The notes beneath the pieces are model-generated. The model did not search any database and was not told where the DNA came from. It was given only the letters and a program-made list of their open reading frames with translations. From positions 1 to 31,555 of the forward strand of contig JAYMTA010000318.1 of NCBI GenBank assembly GCA_036897625.1: 31,555 nt of DNA. The letters run 5' to 3'. This DNA comes from Pelargonium cotyledonis (Eukaryota; Streptophyta; Magnoliopsida; Geraniales; Geraniaceae). The translations under genes were made by a program, and so were the position numbers. Positions 21,422-31,431 of the stretch are shown here, piece by piece. Numbering within the stretch: position 1 is the stretch's first letter; each line of letters opens with the position of its first letter.

Positions 21422-21970
21422 TCACTGAGTTTCTCTTACCATCTCACAGCAGACCCTGCTACCCTCATGAATATAGTAGTCACACAGTCTCTTGCTATCG
21501 TTCATTTTCCAATTCATAAACCACAAATCCATGGATTCCGGGGGCAATCTCCTTCCAATAGTCGTCGACAGCACTTCACCAATCTTTTCCTTCAACATGA
21601 GCGCAGTATCGGTTTCTTTCACAGTCAATCGTAAATCAAGAGGTGTCATTCCATAAACCCCAATAACGATTGTGGCATCCTCAGGGAGTGGCTGAATTTG
21701 GAGGTGGAGTTTATAAACTGTTCCGTCTGGCAGAAAACCAATATTAATCACGGAGCTGTTGTCGTCCAATATCTCATCCTTGAACCTTAGAGTCTGCCTA
21801 ATAATTGGAATACCCACTTGTATCTCGATCAAGTATTTCAGACGGAGAATGGTCCCAGAGGATGTAGCCAGAAAAATCTTGAATGTTGCCTCTGCTCCTT
21901 CAATCTCATATATCACTTCTTCGGGACGATCCCATTTGGACTTTGGATGACCCTTCTCGGCTACCACCAT
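21422..21970 (-). CDS. Tandem two-domain ubiquitin-like protein (array member c)
   Basis: A single exon encodes 182 residues from the ATG at 21970; the frame opens three bases earlier at a TTG. An N-terminal extension (1-18, MVVAEKGHPKSKWDRPEE) precedes UBL 1 (about 19-92), which has GIPIIRQTL and KDEILDD, close to ubiquitin's GIPPDQQRLIF and GKQLED. A QPLPEDAT linker leads to UBL 2 (about 99-179) with LTVKETDTALMLKEKI and DYYIHEGSRVCCEM. It stops at ETQ directly after the fold with no diglycine or tail. Its loop in UBL 2 is shorter than in genes a and b. The frame is clean, so it is likely expressed somewhere, but I cannot name a function. Confidence 0.83.
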   Translation of the reverse strand: MVVAEKGHPKSKWDRPEEVIYEIEGAEATFKIFLATSSGTILRLKYLIEIQVGIPIIRQTLRFKDEILDDNSSVINIGFLPDGTVYKLHLQIQPLPEDATIVIGVYGMTPLDLRLTVKETDTALMLKEKIGEVLSTTIGRRLPPESMDLWFMNWKMNDSKRLCDYYIHEGSRVCCEMVRETQ

Positions 21971-23518
21971 CAAAGAAAATATATAGTACTCAAGGCAAAA
22001 CTATAATATTGATAATAATTATTAGAATGTTTCATAATGCAAAATTTCTTGCTTTCAATGGTTCGTTTATAAATGAATAAATCACGCCAACTAGCTAGCT
22101 GTAATAATTAGTTTATCATGATCTATAATCACTCTAAATGCATTTCATAGCAAGTTGGGAAATTTTCATGATCGACAGCATGATAACTATACTTCACACA
22201 CACACAAGGTAAAAAATCTGTGATGCTTGTGCGAGGTGAAGCAATGAAACTCTCACTCAGATAATTTAAATTTCTGTGATTTGAACTAGTAGTCACAGAA
22301 AAAAAAACAAAATTGTCTAGTTTCCTAATTCAAGTTCAGATTGCAAACATACTTATAGCACGAGAAGCAAATAACAATCCAAATATGGGAACAAATATAA
22401 TTAAAACTAATGATGAGAATGAGGTTGAAATTAAGTATACCTAGTAGGCTGCTCCTAAGAGTAGAACAATCAAAGGACGTCGCCGGAGAGAAGCCAACTG
22501 CTGTTGGGGTTGCATACTTGCGTTTACCAATTCAAATACTCGACTCTGGTGTCCGGTTCATTTAATAATCTTTATAAGTTAAATAATAGGGTTCATTTGT
22601 TAACTAATAAAATATGAAATAGGAAAAATAGCAAAATAGGTAGTTAGATTTCTTCAAATAATTAAATAGTGTGACTAGTTTGCAAAATTGGTCTTCCGGT
22701 TTTTAATTGGATTGAACATCAACCCCAAAACGCTTAATTATCGATTTGAAGAGCAATTTAACATGTCTGATTTCGGTCGGATAAATTGGTTAAGTTCAGT
22801 TTAATTCTCAGGCCAAATATGTTGAAACACCTACAACTACGTACCATCAATTTGAGGTGTAGCACAAAGGACGAACGTCATTGTCAAGTAGAAGTTAATT
22901 AAGCTAGTGCCTGAATTGATTATAAATTTGATCGGTAGACTTCGAGCTACTTTTTAAGTAGGACACATAAATTAACTTTTTCACGCGGTTTGCTAATTTT
23001 GGACATTGGTCCTTAATGTTTTCTATTTGTTGTACAGTTCATAGTAAAATATTTTTGTTTTCATGAAAAAGGAATTATTTAAAAGAGTGGGGAGTCTAAT
23101 CCATTACACCTCTAACTACCAAAAGTAATTCAGTAACTACTTCAAAACTAACTCTATCCCTAAACATTATATTATTTTGAAAATCTAAAGTACTGTTACT
23201 TTTTTGAAAGAAAAAAAAATCAAAGCTGTTACCAAGTTATCTGAATTCCATAAAATGACTGTTAGTAGTCTGTAAACATATTATCTCCAAAACAAGTTAC
23301 TATATTATTTCCTTTCATAAAAATTTAAAACCAAACATACACATATTTTTCGAAACCCTATGATCAAGAATTATTGAGAGAGATCCCAAAGTGGTGGACT
23401 AGCTACTAAACTATTACCGATTAACTATACTATTTTTGAAACAGAGATGAAGAAGTGCAGGATGGTCCAATATACTATTTTTGTGCTACCTTTAAGCCAA
23501 TGGTGCAGAACCTGTCAA
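21971..23518. other. Spacer upstream of UBL gene c
   Basis: About 1.5 kb of AT-rich DNA contains no complete gene. A 24-codon ORF on - (22441-22515) is listed separately. Some sequence just before 23519 may be a decayed 3' part of the UBL pseudogene at 23519-24031. Confidence 0.5.
22441..22515 (-). other. Short ORF with a hydrophobic core, possible orphan first exon
   Basis: ATG at 22515 opens MQPQQQLASLRRRPLIVLL and stops after 24 codons at a TAG that is itself part of CTAG|GTATAC, a good splice donor. A basic RRR followed by a hydrophobic run is typical of a signal anchor. The base composition is less AT-rich than its surroundings. It could be the leader exon of UBL gene c (spliced to about 22000) or the remnant of an unrelated gene. 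Support is weak. Confidence 0.25.
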
Positions 23519-24031
23519 CTACTGTGACAGTGTGTGAGCATCGTTCATATTCCATAATCCCAAGCGGTACAATGTTATGTCTCCGGTTCCGAAGCCGACC
23601 TCACTCTTCTTCTTCTCCACCTTGTTGTTCAACCTTGATACAATCTTCTCCTTCAACTCCAACACAGTTTCAGCTTCTTTGACCTCAAACTGCTGACCCT
23701 CCTCTGGGAATTCCAAGGTAGTTTCAGTATATTGAGTTGGGCCTTGCGGCTAATTAACACATACACTGAATGTCCCAATTGGCTGCGAAGTGACAGAAAG
23801 GCGGACAGAGCCAGAATCATTATTAGTAATTATACGCTCAATGGACATTGTATCTTCCAACTCCTGGTCGCCCAACCACAGCGTCTGTCTGTTGATATCG
23901 GTACCAAGAACGTCCTTGATCTTTTGTTTCAGCTCATGAATGAGAGCAGTGCGGGCCACTATCATTACTGGCTTTATCTCTGCAGCTCCTTCCACAGAAA
24001 TTGGCACTAAAGGGAAAGCATCTTCACTCAT
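23519..24031 (-). pseudogene. Two-domain UBL gene broken by stop codons (array member d)
   Basis: UBL 1 reads from ATG 24031 (MSEDAFPLVPISVEGAAEIK), with DINRQTLWLGDQELED. It stops at a TAG (23752-23750) where the linker to UBL 2 should begin (TFSVCVN, compare TFKIAVFG in gene e). The same frame continues without shift through FEVKEAETVLELKEKI (UBL 2 helix) to a second TAG at 23521-23519, inside what should be the LSKYYIHEGS region; the final strand is lost. A true intron is unlikely: the only GTATGT...TTAATTAG around the first stop is 15 bases, far below plant minimum size. UBL 1 alone (94 residues) could still be made as a truncated single-domain protein. Confidence 0.78.
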
Positions 24032-24642
24032 ATTTCTTCTCAAAATATTGCTACCAAGACTGAATGAACGCTCTTATACAGATATGATAACATATATGTA
24101 GTTGAATGGTGTAATTGGATTGAGTTCAACTGTTTGTGATGAACTTATTATTTCATGAGTTCATTGCTGTTTATAAAGAAACATATCATGCATATATGGT
24201 TTTAACAATTCTTAGCTAGATTGCTCATCATCATGGGTCACTCTAATAGTATTTCTTCTAAAAGTGATGAGTATGATAATGATCATTTTAATGTCATTTT
24301 TTTTTATAGATCAACGTCTGTCATGCATATTTTCATTCCAAAAGGGATTTATGGCAATGGATGGAGCATGATTCCCAAATTGAAAAGGAAAATTGATATT
24401 GCATGATGCATAGCCAAGGTAGATGCTGCATCTTTTTTGCTTGAGAAGCCTCTAGCTAGATGGAAGTGATTTGGAAACCTCATCCGAGTGCAGTTGTAAC
24501 TAGCTCAAACAATGTCTTCTAATGTGCATCTTAATTACACTATTTTTTGTTCCTTGTTCATCCCAAACATTTATTCAAAACATTCCAATATTCTATTTCA
24601 TATGATAGTCCTAATTAACCTTAACCATAACGTACTTAGATA
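24032..24642. other. Spacer between UBL pseudogene d and gene e
   Basis: No gene is seen. The segment near 24032-24180 should hold the former promoter of the pseudogene. The remaining short open frames show no UBL motif. Confidence 0.5.
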
Positions 24643-25218
24643 CTATATTGTTAACCTACTGATGCTGGTGCTGGGAGTATCCTTCTTATTATCGAGCTCG
24701 AGCCTGAGCCTGGAGCCTTGGTGAAGATAGTATTTGGAGAGTGGTTGTTCAGGTTTCATGACCACACCCACCACCGTGAGGATCATGTCTCGAGGCCTAA
24801 CCTCATCATATCCCATCCCTTCCCTCGACTTCAGTTCCGCTTCTATCTTTTGTTTCAGCTCCAGCACTGTCTCTGTCTCTTTCACCTCGAACTCTTTGAA
24901 ATACTGCTCACAAAGTCCGAATACAGCAATTTTGAAAGTTGTGTTGGGAGGCGGAGGCTGGACAACCAGGCGCACTGTTCCAATCTCCGTGAAATCAAAG
25001 TAAGAATCAATGGTCTTGAAATCATCGAGCTTGGATCCAGCTGAATACAGTGTCTGTCTTGCAACTGCAATGCCCGTCTCCGTCTCGATCTTTCCTTTAA
25101 GCTCAAAAACGGTGCCATTGCTTGGCAATGTAACAACGGGCTTCACCTCACCTCCTTCAATGTTCATTACCACCGTGTAAATTATATCTTTTATCGTCGA
25201 TGCCATAGCAAATTCCAT
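24643..25218 (-). CDS. Tandem two-domain ubiquitin-like protein (array member e)
   Basis: A single exon encodes 191 residues; ATG at 25218, with a second in-frame ATG four codons on (MASTIKD) that is an equally good start. UBL 1 (about 14-87) contains GIAVARQTLYSAGSKLDD, closely following ubiquitin's GIPPDQQRLIFAGKQLED. After a QPPPPNTTF linker, UBL 2 (about 94-178) contains FEVKETETVLELKQKI, a short inserted loop, and LSKYYLHQGSRLRLEL. A Ser/Thr-rich tail (179-191) ends SRLTI, with no diglycine. It is the best preserved intact relative of the pseudogene at 23519. Neighbour f starts on the same strand with its stop 349 bases upstream of this start, so the two have separate promoters rather than a joint transcript. 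Confidence 0.86.
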   Translation of the reverse strand: MEFAMASTIKDIIYTVVMNIEGGEVKPVVTLPSNGTVFELKGKIETETGIAVARQTLYSAGSKLDDFKTIDSYFDFTEIGTVRLVVQPPPPNTTFKIAVFGLCEQYFKEFEVKETETVLELKQKIEAELKSREGMGYDEVRPRDMILTVVGVVMKPEQPLSKYYLHQGSRLRLELDNKKDTPSTSISRLTI

Positions 25219-25567
25219 AGTGGTTCGGTTTCAAATTCTGCATGACAATTCGTTAAGATATTTGGTTGTTATTATGATATTTAGTTAGTTTTAATATTTA
25301 TTTGAATAACTCTTATCCCTAATTATTGGGATTGATAGTGATAGCATCCATATAAAGAGCAATGTATGCTAGCTTTGAGGATAAATTCAATAATAATTCT
25401 AACAAACATGATTAAATACTTTACTTCATATAATACCCTGATTATCATGTCAATTCTTAATCATCTCAATTATATATACTCGTACATTTTCTTTCCCTTA
25501 TAACTACAGTCTTTATCCTAAACAACAATTAATTAAGCAATTAAATATGATACGATCGACCTTGGAT
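25219..25567. other. Short spacer between UBL genes e and f
   Basis: These 349 bases must hold the promoter of gene e and the 3' end of gene f. No other feature is seen. Confidence 0.5.
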
Positions 25568-26119
25568 TTAATTGCCACTGGAGCCCTCGTCCTCATCCTC
25601 CACCTCGCGAACGATCAACAGCTCCACCTTGATGTTGCATCCTTCATGAATACAGTACCTGGACAGCGGAAAATCCTCATTGTTCATTACCACATCTTCT
25701 CTGCGCGACAGCACCAAGTCTTTGGTAAGGATTTCAGGTTCTCGATCAATTCTCTTGCTGTGGAAGTCCTCGCTTTCCATTATCATGTACTTGAGATCCT
25801 GCACGGTATCGGTTTCTTTCACCTGGAGCTCTTCCTCATATCCCGTTAGGCCGAACACCCAAATGTTGAGCACAGCGTCTTCGGGGAGGGGCTCCCCTTT
25901 CAGGCGTATGAAGGACTCTCTGGAGAGAGCGGAGCCCATGGTGTCCGAATCGCGCAGCTTCCTAGTCCCCGAAAACATAGTCAGCCTCTCGGCGTCAATG
26001 CCAATATCAGCCTCCAACCGATTTTTCAGTTGATAAATGGTATTGGATGGATACATTTGGATCGTCGGCTTCAGCTCTATGGCTCCATCGATCAAGATTG
26101 CAATGCGTTCGGGCGCCAT
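25568..26119 (-). CDS. Tandem two-domain ubiquitin-like protein (array member f)
   Basis: A single exon encodes 183 residues from an ATG in good context (GCCATGG-like on the coding strand, MAPERIAI). UBL 1 (about 5-77) contains IYQLKNRLEADIGI and ERLTMFSGTRKLRD; the usual RQTL signature is changed to RLTM, making this the most divergent UBL 1 in the array. UBL 2 (about 83-170) follows a PLPEDA linker with LQVKETDTVQDLKYMI and LSRYCIHEGCNIKVELL. The C-terminus is strongly acidic (EVEDEDEG, 172-179) and ends SSGN with no diglycine. The CIHEGC end links it to genes a and b, the ETDTV helix to all members. GC content is visibly higher than in its flanks. Function unknown. Confidence 0.86.
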   Translation of the reverse strand: MAPERIAILIDGAIELKPTIQMYPSNTIYQLKNRLEADIGIDAERLTMFSGTRKLRDSDTMGSALSRESFIRLKGEPLPEDAVLNIWVFGLTGYEEELQVKETDTVQDLKYMIMESEDFHSKRIDREPEILTKDLVLSRREDVVMNNEDFPLSRYCIHEGCNIKVELLIVREVEDEDEGSSGN

Positions 26120-26235
26120 AGCTTTGTCAATTAGCTTCTTGTTTCTTGAAAACAGATATTGATTGTAGATACTACAGAATAGGTATGATAGTTCTTGAAA
26201 ACCATTCTATTAACCAATGCCTCATACCAAATCCG

Positions 26236-26260
26236 TTTTGTTTTGTTTTGTTTTGTTTTG
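26236..26260. repeat. TTTTG pentanucleotide microsatellite, five units
   Basis: Five perfect TTTTG units lie about 120 bases upstream of UBL gene f, within its likely promoter. Confidence 0.9.
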
Positions 26261-26570
26261 TGGGTTTATGCATGATTTGTAATATGATCACTCTGTATAC
26301 ATTTTTGTTCATGACATTTTATTCATCCAAACAAGCCTGGTTGAAGTCATGGAAAAATGTCAGTCCATACTTCTAAAACTAGTGAACGTACAGGTTGTGA
26401 GTGTAAAAAATTCTAGCATGCTTTAAATCTTTAATTTGATGAATAATACTGTGACATTTTTAAAGATAGACCAACTGCGCAAAGATAGTTGCACATAGAT
26501 GCAAGGATTGAAAGTATATTTCAAATACATAAATAGACATGAAAGAAATCAATATTATCTAAAAAAAATA

Positions 26571-26824
26571 CTCCCTCCGTCCCAAAATGAGTGTCCTGTG
26601 TGTCTAAATTTTTTGTACCAAAATGAGTGTCTTGTTTCTATTTTTAGGTTATTATATTATTGTTTTTCTCATATTACCCTTATCACTTATGCACATAGGC
26701 AAATGAGCACATGGGGGTATAGGTGGAAAAGTGAGGGTAATATTGGAAGCACACTAAATAATAAGACAATTCTTAATTTTTGTAAAAAAATGAAAATAAG
26801 ACACTCATTTTGGGACGGAGGGAG
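26571..26824. mobile_element. Stowaway-type MITE (Tc1/mariner-derived)
   Basis: The 254-base element has terminal inverted repeats starting CTCCCTCCGTCCCA and ending TGGGACGGAGGGAG, flanked by TA target-site duplications (26569-26570 and 26825-26826). The CTCCCTCCGTCCC end is the hallmark of Stowaway elements in plants. AAAATGAGTGTC is repeated near the left end and the inverted repeat extends to it on the right (GACACTCATTTT). It has no coding capacity. The nearly perfect ends suggest fairly recent insertion. Confidence 0.95.
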
Positions 26825-28154
26825 TAGTAGTTTAATTGACTATTGTTTAACCAACACGTCACTTGGACGCCTACTCTACACGTGAAAGATAACAGGCGAG
26901 TGAAGTCAAGGATCAATTACTCACTCGCGAGTATTTACTGATGAAACAATCCAAATGAATAAGAAATCTCCAAACGAAAGAGAATTTTCCAAGAGAAATT
27001 CAATTATGTTCCACATAAAATAGAATGCTCTTAGTTAAACACGTGAACATTCCAAAGGAACGTAGTCACGACCACATCTCCTAAAGCATCCCGCGCCCAA
27101 ATTGAGCTAGAGAACGTAATTTCGATGCGACACGAAGACCTTGTTGCGGTGGGGGCGTTGCACTTTTCGCTGTTAGAAAGAAATTGTGTTGAATAACCTA
27201 TCTTTATTTGCGTGTTTTCCCTCCCACTTAACTTGTTCGCATGCCCCCACCTGTGCATGCATTTCAAGGCCACCAATACCCGAGTTAATGGGATATTCTT
27301 CACATTGAAAGTTCTTTACAATATGCATTGTACAGATTTTCTTGAAGTAAATATTTACGCATACAACATAACTTTTTCGCTAATGGTGTGATATTTTTTG
27401 CATGCTCTGAGAACTTGAGAACTTGGATCACGAACTCTAGTCTACAGTTCCAACCTGCAATACCAAAATTGTGACAAGAAAGATACACATGGTAGTAGGC
27501 TTATTTACTTTGGTCAAAGAAACGTATCCAAAAATTCGGAAAAAATGGAGGTCGGAACAAGTATTTAAAGTTAACATAAACAAATATTAAAATGATAATA
27601 ATACATAGTTAATTTTTAAAGGATTCATTATGAATTATATTTTTAAATATATAATTTTTTAACGGTAAATAATGTATACTAATTCCAAAAGAAAATCATT
27701 GATCAGCTGACAATAAACCATATAGGTTGCTCCTGTTCATGTCTTTTATCTTATCATATACGTACTCCAATCCGATACTCGTCCATCAAACGTATGGAAT
27801 ACCAATTTTGTTTTAATAGCATTACAATCATTAGCTGGAAATTCAAATTGGTATAAAAAGAGCAGTGATTGAAAATATTTTGCCATATATCCCGAGAAAT
27901 AAGTCACAGAATCTGTCTGATTTATTTCTTCATTAAACTTCCTAAATAAAAGAAATTTAATGTTTTGGATTCGATTTACCTCATTAATTATTAATGGGTC
28001 GTCATAATAATTGCCATAATTTGATACTAAATAGAATTGGCATGTGAAAACTAACCTAGCGAAAATGCAGTAAACGTGATCACCTCTGTCTCCTCCTCTT
28101 TACCTTTATTTTGTTATTCAGATCCAATAAACAGTGCCATCAAATTCTTATAGA

Positions 28155-28472
28155 ATGAAGAAAAAATTGAAGGTTTCTGTGGAGGTATTGACTGGAGCTT
28201 TCTTCTACGTTGATATAGACAGCGATGCCACAATCGCTGATCTCAAGAAGGAGATTGGGACCCAACACAAGCTCCCACGTGACCGTCTCATTCTCACTCC
28301 TGGCAACAATCGCAACCGTCTAAATCTCATCAACGGTTCCGATGAAGACGAAGCTGCCGCCTCTCTCGTTGATTCTGGAGTCCAGGATGGGTCCCACATC
28401 TATCTCTTTTTCAAGCCGCTTGATGATCATGGAAACAGATTCGCCTCCGCTGAATTATATTGTTTCTGGTAA
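28155..28472 (+). CDS. Single-domain ubiquitin-like protein (array member g)
   Basis: From the first in-frame ATG the product is 105 residues; a GTG 21 bases earlier keeps the frame open but is not a likely start. A lysine-rich start (MKKKLKV) begins a single UBL at about 5-88, with DATIADLKKEIG as the helix, RLILTPG where ubiquitin has RLIFAGK, and LVDSGVQDGSHIYLFFKP as the last strands. A long acidic loop (SDEDEAAA) lies between. The tail (89-105, ending LYCFW) is hydrophobic and replaces the ubiquitin RLRGG. Similar single-UBL proteins occur in other eudicots; their role is not known to me. It converges with gene h, 168 bases between stop codons. Confidence 0.8.
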   Translation: MKKKLKVSVEVLTGAFFYVDIDSDATIADLKKEIGTQHKLPRDRLILTPGNNRNRLNLINGSDEDEAAASLVDSGVQDGSHIYLFFKPLDDHGNRFASAELYCFW

Positions 28473-28640
28473 ATAAATCTCAATTTAGCCTGATATGCTT
28501 TAATTTCTAATCTAATATATGTTACAGTATTATTTAGTAACTTGTATATATGATGAATGTGAGAATCATGGAGTTCAGCAAATCAATATCTTATTCATGG
28601 TATTGCGATATAATAAACAAGTTAAAACTGTCCCTTCTAT

Positions 28641-29426
28641 TTAGTAGCCATTCCTAGTGACAGTTCCTTTGAAAACGTAAAGAAAATCGCCATCTTCCAC
28701 ACCGTGCCACCTGAGGCTGCAATGCTCTCTCATGATCCTCTGCTTGTGTATGAACAAGTAATCGTCCGCCGGAAGTATCTTCTGCCCAAACAGCATCTGC
28801 TTCAGCTCGCTCACCGTCCCCGAATCCTTCATCTCCACCGGAATCCTCGCCGCATTCAGCAGGCTCGACGACGTCTGCACCACCATGCTCACCTTCTTTG
28901 TCCCCGCCTCCTCTCGAGCTCTGCTCACGTTCTTCATGAACACCACGATTTCGCAGAACTCGCCGACGCCATACTCCGTCAGGTTTCTGAACTCATCTTC
29001 CAGCTCCGTCCCGGAGAAGAACAGAGACATTTTCTTGATTGGGGTGCCGTCGAGGATGTGGATTTTCTCTTTCAGGCTGCGCACAGTGTCGGTTCTGTCT
29101 ACTTCTATGGTGATCTGTCTTGCTGAGAATTTTACGATGATCGGAATCTTGATGGGACTGTAGTGATGTGTCGGTGCTGGAATGGTGGATTTTATGGTGA
29201 GGTCGATTCTTGTGCCATGGCTCACAATTGGGTAATCTTCCATGTCGAGTCCATCTACTAGCTCCCACCCAGAGACAGAGAGTGTTTGTGCAGCCATTGG
29301 AACTCCGAGCAGGTGCTCTATTTTGTGTTTGATTCCAAGAACCGGCTCTCGGACACTGATTTCTATGGCGACTTCTTGTGCCCATGATACAATTGTGACA
29401 CTCATTGTGTTATGCGGGAAGAACAT
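28641..29426 (-). CDS. Triple-domain ubiquitin-like protein (array member h)
   Basis: A single exon encodes 261 residues with three UBL domains: about 8-79 (LGIKHKIEHLLGVPMAAQTL), 94-165 (TDTVRSLKEKIHILDGTPIK and LFFSGTELED, the most ubiquitin-like) and 179-254 (TVSELKQMLFGQKILPADDY, ending FLYVFKG). The C-terminus, TVTRNGY, has no diglycine. A second in-frame Met at residue 8 (MSVTIV) starts exactly at the first strand and may be the true start. The domains differ more from each other than copies in a polyubiquitin gene would, so it is not a polyubiquitin precursor. It resembles the multi-UBL proteins encoded by a cluster on Arabidopsis chromosome 4 (At4g052xx), from memory. It is probably one of the older members of this locus. 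Role unknown. Confidence 0.85.
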   Translation of the reverse strand: MFFPHNTMSVTIVSWAQEVAIEISVREPVLGIKHKIEHLLGVPMAAQTLSVSGWELVDGLDMEDYPIVSHGTRIDLTIKSTIPAPTHHYSPIKIPIIVKFSARQITIEVDRTDTVRSLKEKIHILDGTPIKKMSLFFSGTELEDEFRNLTEYGVGEFCEIVVFMKNVSRAREEAGTKKVSMVVQTSSSLLNAARIPVEMKDSGTVSELKQMLFGQKILPADDYLFIHKQRIMREHCSLRWHGVEDGDFLYVFKGTVTRNGY

Positions 29427-31431
29427 TGTTCAAGATAAATATATCAGTGAAGTTGTCGAATTAATCAGAGAACTAATAAGTGGTTGAAAAAACAGAGATG
29501 CTCTGTTTTTATTGAGGTTGATGAGTTTTCCAGAATGGGATTGAATCAAAAATGAATGTTGTTTAAATGATAGGATTTCATGTTGAAACAGTGAATGCAA
29601 TAACCGTATGTTATTGTTCATTCTTGATATCACAATTATTAAACGAATTGCAATTTAATCATCTAATTTTTGTTTTTTATAATCATTTAAATCTTGTTTC
29701 TGGAATAACATGAGGTTGTTGATTTTCATTTGCATAATACGTAGTTAAATGATTGAACAAGAAATCATGACCCATGGATAAGAGAACTAGTGAAATAAAG
29801 ACTTACAGTACTTGAAATTCGACACAAGTATAAATAAAACTACAGACTCTTTCGATTATTCGCATTGTTATCAATAATATTTTGCTCAACTAGTAAACGT
29901 GCAACTTGTTGCTTCACGATATAGCGTCTCATTTTCAGTCTTCTAACAATCATCATGCAAATAAGGTATTCTCTAATGAAAATCCCTCTAATGCCTAAGT
30001 TAGCGGGTGGATAATAATCGGAATTCATCTTTTGAGAAATGATCTCTTACGAATTGAGCAAAATATTATTGATGTTTTAGTTAGAAAAATGACGGCATAC
30101 CGTTGGGCCTAACTATTCTTATTGTGACATAGTTTTGGGCTTGATACTTTGGTTCCTTCTTTGCAGGCTTCACTGGGCCTTGTGGGCCCAACACAGCTTA
30201 TTAAAAGAGATTGAAGTTTGTATAACACATTTTTCTTTGTAACATTGTGCAAAACATAAAAAGATAGATTGATTTATTTGTATTTTCCCTTGGTTTCCAT
30301 ATATGTGTTGTTTGAGAACCATTTTTTATATACAAGAGAAAGTTTGAAAGATATGGAGGTAGTTGACGGTCAAACTAAAATTTTCAATTCATTGACATTG
30401 GTTATTATCATATATGCATTAAAGTCGGGTTTAAAACACTTCACGTCAATTCATTTACAACACTTCATCCAAACCCTTATCCTTGAAGTTCACAATTTCG
30501 CATACATTGGATGACAACAGATCCTCCTTTTCATGTATTTCTGAAAAACTCTTTTCAAATCTTATGATCACACAAAAATAAAAATGAATGCATAAACTAA
30601 ATGAACATCGATTACGTAGATCAAATGTTATATATGTAAATGAAGACGAGTCAATTTATCTAAAATTAGGTGAATTAGACAACTAAAACGACATAATTTT
30701 AAGTAAGTGATTGAGAAGAATCGTAGTTTCAAGTGTCTAAGTTGCTAAATCTTTGGTAGGTCGAATTAACTATATTATGTTATATATGTATGTATGAGAG
30801 CTACTGAGCTAGCATTCTTGGTTTATTCTCTTTACTTCTTAGTTTAGGGTTATTAAGCAAGATGAACACTTACTTTGACCATAATTAACTATTTATCTAC
30901 ATGGCCACCAAAGAAGAAATGCTAGATAAGTCTTAATTTGAATTGATTATGTTATTGAGCTAATTTAAAATTTGAGAGTAACATACTTAGCACCATCATA
31001 TTTAGTAAATTAACTACCTCATATTCTGGACTTTGTCATTAATTGGCGTTGCATTTATACGTACGTAAACACCAAAACTGCGTATATTTGTTGGTTTGCA
31101 TATCCAAATCTCACTATCTCTATTGCTTCAAACACATCTTGTTCAATTTCTTCCTCCAAAGGGTACGGTTGCTCCTTGTTAATTACAAAGCATCCAATTT
31201 TGAACATTTTGACAATATGTGCACCGGCTTGAAATGTCATGGAACATGCACTACTTTCTAGCATTGAGAAAATTCATGCGTATAATATATACGTACAAGT
31301 TGGTTACTCACTAGCATATAAATTATTGATAAGCATGCGGCTTCGTTTGACCAAGCACGAGCTTTGGTTAATTATACATTATTGTATATCATGTTGCTTT
31401 GTTGCTAGGCCAAATCCAAATATATATGAAA
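29427..31431. other. AT-rich intergenic region
   Basis: Two kilobases with no supported gene. All open frames are under 85 residues and lack recognisable domains. The first 150 bases should contain the promoter of UBL gene h. Confidence 0.5.

Larger units (their letters stand above)
26120..28154. other. Spacer between UBL genes f and g, carrying a MITE
   Basis: Two kilobases without a supportable gene. It contains a TTTTG repeat (26236-26260) and a Stowaway-type MITE (26571-26824). The 128-residue open frame at 26499 crosses the MITE and is not a gene; a 90-residue open frame on - at 27031 shows no motif. Confidence 0.6.

Noticed and set aside
26499-26885. 128-residue open frame on + crossing the MITE
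   Set aside because: Most of it is MITE sequence, and it has no homology pattern that I recognise.
28704-29126. 140-residue open frame on + over UBL gene h
   Set aside because: It is antisense to a three-domain UBL frame and has a low-complexity His/Arg/Leu composition without a domain.
28993-29385. 130-residue open frame on - in a second frame of UBL gene h
   Set aside because: It is an out-of-frame reading of the UBL gene, rich in Arg, His and Asn, with no motif.
28641-29426. Polyubiquitin gene
   Set aside because: The three domains are strongly diverged from ubiquitin and each other, and lack the RLRGG junctions.
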